A DNA stretch of 35,922 nt, taken from Lachnospiraceae bacterium. Lineage in GTDB: Bacteria; Bacillota; Clostridia; Lachnospirales; Lachnospiraceae. How positions within the stretch are numbered: the first letter of the stretch is position 1; every line of letters starts with the position of its first letter. Positions 5,337-13,020 of this stretch are shown in pieces. The stretch covers positions 1-35,922 of the forward strand of contig JAFQOW010000036.1 in assembly GCA_017412055.1 (NCBI GenBank). The letters are read 5' to 3'. The position numbers and the translations under genes are program-made. The notes under the pieces are model-generated. The model saw nothing but the letters and a program-made list of their open reading frames with translations. It did not search any database and was not told the origin of the DNA.

Positions 5337-7748
5337 TTGAGAAGAATTTTTGCGGGAATATTGGTTGTGGTTATGGTTATGTCTTTAGTTGGGTGTAAGG
5401 AGGATAAGAAGAAGGAGAGTGCACCTAAGGAGAAGAAATATACGTATAATATAAGTATTGATGAGATGTATGGGGATTATAATCCGCATACTTTAGAAAA
5501 AGATGAGAGTAATCCGGTGGATTTGTATTGTCAGATGGGGCTTGTAGATGAGGCTGCAGACGTGAATGGCAAGTTTGTTTGGGCATATGAGATGGCTGAG
5601 GGTATTACGGATATTACTGGAAGCTTTGGGGATAAAGGTAATTATGGAATACAGGATAATGAAACTGGCAGAGTGTGGCAGATAAAGTTAAATAAGGCTG
5701 CTACTTGGGAGGATGGAAAAGCTATAAATGCTGATACTTATTTGTCTTCTATGAAGCTTATGCTGGATTCAAAGATGAAAAATACAGGTGCCTATGTATA
5801 TTATGATGAAGTAAAGTCAGATGTGGCTATATATAATGCAAAGTATTATTACAACAATGATTTGAAAGGTCAGCCTATATATGCATTGATTTATGATAAT
5901 ACTTTAAATAGCTATGCAGTGACGATGGAAGATGTTGGAAATATGTATATAAGTCTTATTCATCCAACACCTTTCTGGGGATATAGCTTAAAGGATGCGT
6001 ATAATGGCTATGGAAAAGAGTATTTTACATCTGCTGATGGAACCGATTATTATAAAATAATTGAAAAAGCAGTTGGTGATAATGAATATGTATTGGTAAA
6101 TGAAGAGATACTTGCTGCATTGCAGGGAATATGTAAGATAGTGGGGGATGGACATACGGAAGAGTTTATGGAGATGCTTTACTATAAGAAGGGAGCATAT
6201 GAGGAAGTATCCTTTGACAACGTGGGATTAGTAAAGGTTGATGATTATACATTAAATTATATTACTGCAAAAAGTGTTTCGGAGGATGAATTCTTAAAGG
6301 GTATGACAAAGAACTGGATAGTAGATGAAGAAATGTATGTATCTACTATAAAGGAAGATAATGGATTATCTGTAACTGATTATGGTAAGGATATTGTAAA
6401 TTATAAATCATATGGTCCTTATAAGCTTGTTAATAAAGAGGAAGATAAGCTTATCATGACAAAAAATGAAAGCTGGTATGGTTATAGTGATGGTAAGCAT
6501 GATGGACAGTTTCAGACAACAGATATAGTAGCAAAGGTTGTCAGCGATTCATCTACAAGGGAGCAGATGTTTATAGAGGGAAAATTGGATGAGCTTATCC
6601 TTAATGATGCATTAGTAAACACTTATAAAAATTCACAATATAAGTATACAGCAGTAGAGACATGTACTTATAGATGGATATTTGCAACTGATTTTGATAA
6701 ATTGGTTGCATTGGAGAAGAATCTAAATGATGGTACAAATAAATTAGTATTAAGCTATGATGGCTTTAGAAAGGCATTATCCTATGCTATAGATAGAGAA
6801 AAGCTTTGTGAGGTTAGCACGGCTTCCTTTAAACCAGCTATAGGCTTATTAAGTGAGGGATATTATCTTGATGATTATGGTCATAAGGATAGTAAATATA
6901 GAGATACGTTAGAAGCGAAGAAGGCATTGGTTGGTTTTTATGGCTTAACATATGGAGAGAGTGAAAGCTTTAAAAATCTAGGTGAAGCTTATGATAGTCT
7001 CACAGGATATGATGCGGAAAAGGCCAAGGAAATGTTTAAGGCTGTATATGATAAGGCTATAAGTGACGGCAATTACAAGGAAGGTCAGCCTATAAAGCTT
7101 CGTTGTATGGTTTCATCAAATAAAGAGCTTACAAAATGGGAAAAAGCAGAGGAAACAGCTGTCAATGAAATGTTAGCCTTTGCTACCAAGGGAACTGGCT
7201 TTGAAGGAATGTTAACCGTAGAATATGTGTGTGGAGCTGATAATCGTTACAATGATTGTGTAGAAGGTAAAATTGAAATGATTAAAGGTGCTTGGAGTGG
7301 AAGTGCAGTGTCACCATACACTACTATAGGAATGTATACTTTAGATGAATATGCAGGTAAGGTTCAGGAGTCTTGTGGATTCGACCCAGCCAGCGAAGTC
7401 TTAGGTATATCTTGTGATTTTGATGGCAATGGGGAAGTGGAAAGTATAAACAAAACATATAGAGAATGGACATTGTCTTTAATTGATGAAAATCAGTATG
7501 CCAATAATGAGAAGGTTAAGCTTATCGTTTTGACAAATTTAGAGATGGGCATTTTATCGCAATATCAGTGTATTCCACTTAATACAGAGACATTTTCAAG
7601 ACTTATTTCCCAGAAAATTAATTACGGATTTAAGGATTATAATATAATGTATGAGTATGGTGGAATAAGATATATAACATATAATTATGATGATGATTCT
7701 TTTAAAGCATATATTAAAGAGCAGGGGGATACGTTAAAGTACCAATAA
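5337..7748 (+). CDS. Extracellular solute-binding lipoprotein (SBP family 5, peptide/nickel-type ABC transporter component)
   Basis: 803 residues. The start is taken as TTG at 5337 because GGAGG (5323-5327) lies 9 nt upstream and this gives a clean lipoprotein signal: RR, hydrophobic core, lipobox LVGC with Cys20, then a Lys/Glu linker (KEDKKKESAPKEK). The in-frame ATG at 5280-5282 lies between the -35 and -10 of the likely promoter. Family-5 features include the N-terminal DEMYGDYNPHTLEKDESNP-like region, the WQIKLNKAATWEDGKAINADTY block (compare LRxGVKWSDGxPxTAxD) and GFRKALSYAIDREKL (compare xVRqAlsyAiDR). It is longer than the usual 520-600 residues and no permease or ATPase genes of an Opp system are adjacent, so it may serve a transporter encoded elsewhere. 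A P-type ATPase gene follows after 19 bp. Confidence 0.88.
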   Translation: MRRIFAGILVVVMVMSLVGCKEDKKKESAPKEKKYTYNISIDEMYGDYNPHTLEKDESNPVDLYCQMGLVDEAADVNGKFVWAYEMAEGITDITGSFGDKGNYGIQDNETGRVWQIKLNKAATWEDGKAINADTYLSSMKLMLDSKMKNTGAYVYYDEVKSDVAIYNAKYYYNNDLKGQPIYALIYDNTLNSYAVTMEDVGNMYISLIHPTPFWGYSLKDAYNGYGKEYFTSADGTDYYKIIEKAVGDNEYVLVNEEILAALQGICKIVGDGHTEEFMEMLYYKKGAYEEVSFDNVGLVKVDDYTLNYITAKSVSEDEFLKGMTKNWIVDEEMYVSTIKEDNGLSVTDYGKDIVNYKSYGPYKLVNKEEDKLIMTKNESWYGYSDGKHDGQFQTTDIVAKVVSDSSTREQMFIEGKLDELILNDALVNTYKNSQYKYTAVETCTYRWIFATDFDKLVALEKNLNDGTNKLVLSYDGFRKALSYAIDREKLCEVSTASFKPAIGLLSEGYYLDDYGHKDSKYRDTLEAKKALVGFYGLTYGESESFKNLGEAYDSLTGYDAEKAKEMFKAVYDKAISDGNYKEGQPIKLRCMVSSNKELTKWEKAEETAVNEMLAFATKGTGFEGMLTVEYVCGADNRYNDCVEGKIEMIKGAWSGSAVSPYTTIGMYTLDEYAGKVQESCGFDPASEVLGISCDFDGNGEVESINKTYREWTLSLIDENQYANNEKVKLIVLTNLEMGILSQYQCIPLNTETFSRLISQKINYGFKDYNIMYEYGGIRYITYNYDDDSFKAYIKEQGDTLKYQ

Positions 7749-7767
7749 TTAGGCAGGAGCAAAGTAC

Positions 7768-10485
7768 ATGACAGAAGGAAATAAATACTTAGGATTAAGT
7801 AGTGAGCAGGTAAAGGAAAGAATTGAAAAAGGACTTGTCAATGGTAGCTGTTCCGTAAAGACAAAATCAATAAAGCAGATTATAGGTGGGAATGTATTTA
7901 CATTATTCAATGGTATTAATCTGTTTTTGGCAGTGTGCGTTATACTTGTAGGGTCTTACAAGAATATAATGTTTATGGGAGTTGTCTTTTGGAATATTAT
8001 TATTGGTGTGATTCAGGAGATACGTTCAAAGAGAGTTATAGATAAGCTCTCTTTACTTTCTGCGCCATTAGCCGCAGTTATCAGGGATAATAAAGAAAAT
8101 AGGATTGCCTTAGAGGATATTGTCTTAGACGATATAATGATTATAAAAAATGGCAATGAAATCTGTGCAGATGCAGTGATAGTAGAGGGTGAATGTCAGG
8201 TAAATGAAAGTCTTCTTACAGGGGAGGCTGATCCTATATTCAAAACTACAGGAGATGAGATTTTATCAGGCAGCTTTGTGGTGTCAGGAAGCATAAAAGC
8301 ACAGGTTGTTCATGTGGGTAAGGATAATTATGTAAACCAGATTGTGAGTAAGGCTAAGTATATAAAGAAGCCTTATTCTGAAATGTTAAGCTCTATAAAG
8401 CTTATTATTAAGATTGTTTCTATAGCATTGGCGCCTATAGCAGCATTATTATTTTTAAATCAGCTAAATATGGGAAGAGAATTTGATAAGGCAGTGGTGG
8501 CAACTGTGGCAGCAGTTATAGGTATGATACCATCAGGCTTGGTTCTTCTTATCAGTGTAGTTCTGGCTGTTAGCGTGGTTAAGCTTGGACAGCAGAAGGT
8601 TTTGGTGCAAGAGTTGTTCTGTATTGAAAACCTTGCAAGAGTAGATATGTTATGTCTTGATAAAACAGGTACTATAACAGAGGGCACGATGAATGTTGAA
8701 GATATGGTGCTTATAAATGAATCTGTATCAAGAGAGGATATATTAGAGATTTTAAAATCCTATACAGATGCATTAGATGACAATAATCCTACTTTTGAAG
8801 CTGTTAGAACATTTGCTAATACATATAAGGATTATAAAGGTAAGTATGAAGTTGAATCAAAGACAGGATTTTCATCAGCTGCTAAGAAAAGTATGGTGGC
8901 ATTTAAAAATATAGGAAAGTTTTATCTTGGAGCATTACAGTTTGTATCACCAAATTGTAACAAGGAAATAAAAAATAAGGTGGATGAATATAGCGCTATG
9001 GGGCTTAGAGTATTGCTTCTTGCCAAGGAAGAAACACCATATGCACTACTTGTAATAAGCGATAAAATTAGAGCAGAGGCTAAGGATACATTAAAATATT
9101 TTAAAAATCAGGGAGTAAATCTTAAGGTTATATCAGGTGATGATGTAAATACGGTTTCCTATATTGCAAAAAAAGCTGGTTTAGAGGATTATGCTAATTG
9201 CATAGATGCATCTACTTTGGAAAATGAGGCAGCAGTAAGAGAGGCAGCAGTTAAGTATTCTATATTTGGACGAGTTACCCCAGCTCAAAAGCTTATTTTG
9301 GTAGAAGCATTAAAGGACAATGGACATACTGTAGCCATGACTGGTGATGGCGTCAATGATGTAATGGCGCTTAAAGAAGCTGATTGTAGTATAGCTATGG
9401 AATCAGGCTCAGATGCGGCTAGAAATGTATCGCAGATAGTACTTCTTGATTCTAATTTTGCTCATATGCCATCTATTGTGGCAGAGGGAAGAAGATGTAT
9501 AAATAATATTCAAAGGTCTGCATCTTTATATATTAATAAGACAATTTACTCCACATTGCTTGCTGTAATATTCTTATTTGTAAAATTTGATTATCCGTTC
9601 CAACCAATACAGCTTACTTTGATAGGCTCTCTTAGCATAGGACTTCCATCCCTTATATTAGCATTGGAGCCAAATGTAAATAGAGTAAAAGGAAGCTTTA
9701 TAGGAAATGTGGCAAGGATGGCTATACCTGGTGGCCTGCTTGTAGTTAGTAGCATAATGGCTGGAGAGATATTCAGCTTTATCACTGGTGCAGATAGGTC
9801 ACAGGCTAGTACTATGGCAGTCTATTCTCTTGCTATAGCATCTGCAATTATGCTTTATAAGGTATGTATGCCGTTTAACAAGATTAGAAGAATTATGTAT
9901 GTGACATTTGTATCTATATTTGTGGTTGCTGCTATTTTCTTCAAAGACTTCTTTGGTCTTGTACAGATTAGATATTACCAGTGGATAGCAATGGGCGTTA
10001 TAGCATTTGGCGGAATGATTCTCTATATGATATATACAATATTAGTTGAGAAAGCTATGGGCACAACACCGAACATATATAAAATACATACAGCATTTTG
10101 CAATGGAAAAAAAGTGATAATGGTATTGGACGATGTAGATGCTAAGGATTATGCTGATGTTACTGTGCAGATGAAGGGCTTAAAGGTTTTAAGAACGGAT
10201 AGTGTAATATTCATAAAGGATATACTGGATGATAAGGTGGTTATAGGCGCTAGTGATGATATAGAATCAGAAGAAATCGCCTGTGCTGCGGCATATTTAA
10301 AGAAGATTAAGAAAAAGACGAATATAGATGATTTAGTGGTAGCTGTGGAAAGTGATATTTATAGTGTTACAGAGGGAAATGAAAAGGGTGAATTAATTGT
10401 AAAAAGTCAAGAAGAAAACAGTAATAAAGGTCATAAGGAAGGTCTTAGGGCAAGATTGATAAAAAGGCTTAGACTGACTTTTTAA
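7768..10485 (+). CDS. Cation-translocating P-type ATPase with cytosolic C-terminal extension
   Basis: 905 residues. Order of motifs: actuator loop TGE in SLLTGEAD, membrane motif IPSGLVLL in M4, phosphorylation site CLDKTGTITEG with Asp298, hinge TGDGVNDVMALKEADC. There is no N-terminal metal-binding domain and no CPC motif, which argues against a heavy-metal (P1B) pump. The layout recalls CtpE-like and other P2/P3-like pumps exporting or importing Ca2+ or other cations, but the usual PEGL of that group is PSGL here. After the last membrane segment (about residue 763) a tail of about 140 soluble residues follows, which most relatives lack. The ATG at 7768 has AGGAG upstream. Probably co-transcribed with the solute-binding protein gene. 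The transported ion cannot be told from sequence. Confidence 0.9.
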   Translation: MTEGNKYLGLSSEQVKERIEKGLVNGSCSVKTKSIKQIIGGNVFTLFNGINLFLAVCVILVGSYKNIMFMGVVFWNIIIGVIQEIRSKRVIDKLSLLSAPLAAVIRDNKENRIALEDIVLDDIMIIKNGNEICADAVIVEGECQVNESLLTGEADPIFKTTGDEILSGSFVVSGSIKAQVVHVGKDNYVNQIVSKAKYIKKPYSEMLSSIKLIIKIVSIALAPIAALLFLNQLNMGREFDKAVVATVAAVIGMIPSGLVLLISVVLAVSVVKLGQQKVLVQELFCIENLARVDMLCLDKTGTITEGTMNVEDMVLINESVSREDILEILKSYTDALDDNNPTFEAVRTFANTYKDYKGKYEVESKTGFSSAAKKSMVAFKNIGKFYLGALQFVSPNCNKEIKNKVDEYSAMGLRVLLLAKEETPYALLVISDKIRAEAKDTLKYFKNQGVNLKVISGDDVNTVSYIAKKAGLEDYANCIDASTLENEAAVREAAVKYSIFGRVTPAQKLILVEALKDNGHTVAMTGDGVNDVMALKEADCSIAMESGSDAARNVSQIVLLDSNFAHMPSIVAEGRRCINNIQRSASLYINKTIYSTLLAVIFLFVKFDYPFQPIQLTLIGSLSIGLPSLILALEPNVNRVKGSFIGNVARMAIPGGLLVVSSIMAGEIFSFITGADRSQASTMAVYSLAIASAIMLYKVCMPFNKIRRIMYVTFVSIFVVAAIFFKDFFGLVQIRYYQWIAMGVIAFGGMILYMIYTILVEKAMGTTPNIYKIHTAFCNGKKVIMVLDDVDAKDYADVTVQMKGLKVLRTDSVIFIKDILDDKVVIGASDDIESEEIACAAAYLKKIKKKTNIDDLVVAVESDIYSVTEGNEKGELIVKSQEENSNKGHKEGLRARLIKRLRLTF

Positions 10486-10502
10486 GGATATAATAAATAT
10501 TT

Positions 10503-10625
10503 AATTATGACCACGCGTTGACGGAGGGCATAATTTCGTATGCTTCGCGAGTTCGACAGAGTCGCGACAAAAAAATAATTTAAAGGTTGATTTTATCGTT
10601 CAGAATTAAATGTGTTGCCAACCTT
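10503..10625. other. Structured intergenic region with serial hairpins between the ATPase and icd
   Basis: Several inverted repeats in a row: AATTATGACC (10503-10512) with GGCATAATT (10527-10535); GCATA (10528-10532) with TATGC (10539-10543); TCGCGA (10545-10550) with TCGCGA (10562-10567); and AAGGTTG (10583-10589) with CAACCTT (10619-10625), the last overlapping the -35 of the icd promoter. The GC of the 10510-10567 part is clearly higher than its surroundings. The outer AATTATGACC hairpin resembles the one after the last operon at 35523-35546. No obvious U-run makes a standard terminator. Confidence 0.5.
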
Positions 10626-10643
10626 AAGCGGTCGTGATATATT
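10615..10643 (+). promoter_or_regulatory. Promoter of icd
   Basis: TTGCCA (10615-10620), 17-nt spacer, TATATT (10638-10643), giving a leader of about 50 nt before the icd start. The -35 is covered by one arm of the AAGGTTG/CAACCTT inverted repeat, so a repressor or DNA structure could act here. Confidence 0.65.
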
Positions 10644-10702
10644 AGAAAGTGCTAGTTTTAAAATATAAATTATGATTTTTAATTGAAACAGGAGGAATTA
10701 TA

Positions 10703-11911
10703 ATGGCAAAGATTGCAATGACAACACCATTAGTAGAGATGGATGGAGATGAGATGACAAGAATCCTTTGGAGATGGATAAAGGATGAATTATTATTACC
10801 ATTCGTTGATTTAAAGACAGAGTATTATGATTTAGGTCTTGAATATAGAAATGAGACAAATGATCAGGTTACTGTAGATTCTGCAGAAGCTACAAAAAAG
10901 TACGGCGTAGCTGTAAAGTGTGCTACAATCACACCAAATGCTGCTAGAATGACAGAGTATGATTTAAAGGAAATGTGGAAAAGCCCTAACGGTACTATCA
11001 GAGCTATTCTTGATGGAACAGTATTTAGAGCACCGATTATTGTAAATGGTATCGAGCCATATGTTAAGACATGGAAGAAGCCTATCACAATCGCTAGACA
11101 TGCTTATGGTGATGTATATAAGGCTACAGAGATGAAGGTTTCAGGAGCAGGAAAGGCGGAGCTTGTATTTACAGCAGAAGATGGAACAGAGACAAGAGAG
11201 CTTATCCATAACTTTAAGTCAGCAGGTGTGCTTCAGGGACAGCATAACATAGAGGCGTCAATTGATAGCTTTGCAAGAAGCTGCTTTAACTATGCGCTAG
11301 ATACAAAGCAGGATATTTGGTTTGCTACAAAGGATACAATCTCAAAGAAGTATGACCATACATTTAAGGATATCTTTAATGAAATTTATGAGAAGGAATA
11401 TGATGCTAAGTTTAAGGAAGCTGGTATTGAATACTTTTATACACTTATAGATGATGCGGTTGCTAGAGTTATGCGTTCAGAGGGTGGATATATCTGGGCA
11501 TGTAAGAACTACGATGGAGATGTAATGAGTGATATGGTTGCATCAGCATTTGGTTCATTATCAATGATGACATCAGTTCTCGTATCACCAGAAGGAAATT
11601 ATGAGTATGAAGCAGCTCATGGAACAGTACAGAGACATTACTATAAGCACTTAAAGGGCGAGAAGACATCTACAAACCCAATTGCTACAATATTTGCATG
11701 GTCAGGAGCACTTCGTAAGCGTGGTGAATTAGACAAGTTACCAGAGCTTATGGCATTTGCTGATAAGCTTGAGGCAGCATGTATTAAGACTATTGAAGAT
11801 GGTGAGATGACAGGAGATTTAGCAATCATTACATCACTTCCTAACCCAAAGACACTTACAAGTGAAGAGTTTATCAAGGCTATTAGAAAGAACCTTGAGG
11901 CAAGCTTATAA
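10703..11911 (+). CDS. icd: NADP-dependent isocitrate dehydrogenase (homodimeric, eukaryote-like type)
   Basis: Oxidatively decarboxylates isocitrate to 2-oxoglutarate, supplying glutamate precursor and NADPH. The 402 residues align well with the IDH1/IDH2-like subgroup, not with the E. coli-type enzyme: [57 protein letters not shown] (with the substrate Arg), the [19 protein letters not shown] metal site, [11 protein letters not shown] and [12 protein letters not shown]. The length is normal and all catalytic landmarks appear present. The start has a strong AGGAGG 9 nt before ATG. Monocistronic: own promoter upstream and terminator downstream. No citrate synthase or aconitase gene is adjacent in this window. 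Confidence 0.96.
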   Translation: MAKIAMTTPLVEMDGDEMTRILWRWIKDELLLPFVDLKTEYYDLGLEYRNETNDQVTVDSAEATKKYGVAVKCATITPNAARMTEYDLKEMWKSPNGTIRAILDGTVFRAPIIVNGIEPYVKTWKKPITIARHAYGDVYKATEMKVSGAGKAELVFTAEDGTETRELIHNFKSAGVLQGQHNIEASIDSFARSCFNYALDTKQDIWFATKDTISKKYDHTFKDIFNEIYEKEYDAKFKEAGIEYFYTLIDDAVARVMRSEGGYIWACKNYDGDVMSDMVASAFGSLSMMTSVLVSPEGNYEYEAAHGTVQRHYYKHLKGEKTSTNPIATIFAWSGALRKRGELDKLPELMAFADKLEAACIKTIEDGEMTGDLAIITSLPNPKTLTSEEFIKAIRKNLEASL

Positions 11912-11931
11912 TATATAGCAAAACATAATAT

Positions 11932-11975
11932 AAATCCACTAGCAGAAGATGAAAAATTATTCTGTTAGTGGATTT
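11932..11975 (+). terminator. Terminator of icd
   Basis: A 16-bp stem AAATCCACTAGCAGAA (11932-11947) with TTCTGTTAGTGGATTT (11960-11975), one mismatch-type pair, followed by a T-rich stretch. Confidence 0.85.
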
Positions 11976-11980
11976 TATGG

Positions 11981-11986
11981 TATAAT
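11981..11986 (+). promoter_or_regulatory. Extended -10 element upstream of the DUF1653 gene
   Basis: TGG-TATAAT: a perfect -10 with an upstream TG (extended -10), 5 bp after the icd terminator. No good -35 at the right distance (TTCTGT at 15 nt is poor), as expected when an extended -10 is used. Confidence 0.5.
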
Positions 11987-12077
11987 TTCACTATGAATGA
12001 TTGTTATAGTTGGGTTTAAGAGTGTTACATAAAGATAATAATCCAAAGAGAAATATAAAAGAAAGGAAGAAAAGATT

Positions 12078-12677
12078 ATGGAAAGAATGAGTCCGGTACC
12101 AGGTCAGCTTTACAGGCATTTTAAGGACAAAATGTATCAGATAGTAGCAGTGGCTACACACAGTGAAACAAAAGAAAAAATGGTGGTATATCAAGGGTTA
12201 TATGGTAACTACGAAGTATACGTAAGACCATACGATATGTTTATGAGCGAAGTGGACCATGAAAAATACCCAGAAGTAAAGCAAAAATATAGATTTGAGT
12301 GTGTAGGAGTAGCTGGAGTTGGTTATTCCTTTGACAATATCAACAATCAAGTAGAAGTTTGCAGCATAACTTCAGATACAACAGTAAAAACTGAACCAAT
12401 GTTTGAAAACACTGCAAACAATAGTGACAACAATTGTGATTCATCAAATGCAGAACAACCAAATACAGACTTACTATCATTTCTTGATGCTGAAACTTAT
12501 GAGGAAAAGCGTCAGCTACTCATAGCCATGCGTCCAAGAATTACAGACCGCCTCATAGATGACATTGCAGTATCACTAGATGTCATTGTCGAGGAAGGCG
12601 ACTTAGAAAAGCGCTTCCGTAGCTTACTCTATTGCGTCTCAAAGCTAGACGAGTATGAAGTAAACCGCTTACGCTAG
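12078..12677 (+). CDS. DUF1653-domain protein with unknown C-terminal region
   Basis: 199 residues. Residues 5-60 form a DUF1653 domain: PGQLYRHFKDKMYQIVAVA, HSETKEKMVVYQGLYG, YVRPYDMF. In many bacteria this domain is a free small protein of unknown function. Here it is followed by a Asn/Ser/Asp-rich linker (about residues 105-130) and a helical C-terminal part (ETYEEKRQLLIAMRPRITDR...) that I do not recognise. No signal or membrane segment, so cytoplasmic. AAAGGAAG lies upstream of the ATG. Preceded by its own extended -10 promoter and followed by a foldback repeat. Confidence 0.85.
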   Translation: MERMSPVPGQLYRHFKDKMYQIVAVATHSETKEKMVVYQGLYGNYEVYVRPYDMFMSEVDHEKYPEVKQKYRFECVGVAGVGYSFDNINNQVEVCSITSDTTVKTEPMFENTANNSDNNCDSSNAEQPNTDLLSFLDAETYEEKRQLLIAMRPRITDRLIDDIAVSLDVIVEEGDLEKRFRSLLYCVSKLDEYEVNRLR

Positions 12678-12721
12678 GATTTTTATTATATTGTTATTGT
12701 ATATTTAGCCAGTATATATAT

Positions 12722-12878
12722 TAAGGTGACAAAAATCTGTTTATAAAAGTAAATTATCATATTGTATAAATTTATACTGTGCTATTTCACGATAGTGGAG
12801 AAAATCAAATATTCGTAGTATGTGAAAAGCGCAGTATGAATTTTATACAATATGATTCAATAGCTTTTTGTCACCTTA
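12722..12878. repeat. 157-bp foldback (MITE-like) element
   Basis: Perfect 14-bp terminal inverted repeats, TAAGGTGACAAAAA (12722-12735) and its complement (12865-12878). A second perfect 15-bp inverted repeat lies inside, ATCATATTGTATAAA (12756-12770) with TTTATACAATATGAT (12842-12856), then TACTGTGCT/AGCGCAGTA and TTTCAC/GTGAAA closer to the centre. It is unrelated in sequence to the large palindrome. No coding potential. It sits in the gap between the DUF1653 gene and the BIG2 protein gene and could also act as a terminator-like hairpin. Confidence 0.75.
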
Positions 12879-12923
12879 TTCTAAATATAGAAAAAAATAT
12901 ATAAAAAAATCTATATAAGGGGT

Positions 12924-12950
12924 TAAGTTCATAGCGCGTTGTGCCGATAA
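12924..12950 (+). promoter_or_regulatory. Sigma-28 (SigD/FliA)-type promoter for the BIG2 surface protein
   Basis: TAAG (12924-12927), exactly 15 nt, then GCCGATAA (12943-12950), which is the full consensus -10 of the motility sigma factor. The -35 has one change from TAAA. Start of transcription is expected near 12957, about 64 nt before the start codon at 13021. Confidence 0.65.
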
Positions 12951-13020
12951 ACTGATTAAGTGATATTAGAAAGTTTGCGAAATGCATAATATAGAGCACA
13001 TAACGGATGGAGGAGTCACT

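Noticed and set aside
10545-10575. TCGCGA hairpin as terminator of the P-type ATPase gene
   Set aside because: It is followed by an A-run, not a T-run, on the plus strand; no gene on the minus strand needs a terminator here.
12901-13020. Cyclic-di-GMP riboswitch in the leader of the BIG2 gene
   Set aside because: Considered because of the surface-protein context, but the conserved GEMM core and paired regions are not present; the sigma-28 promoter and a short leader explain the region.
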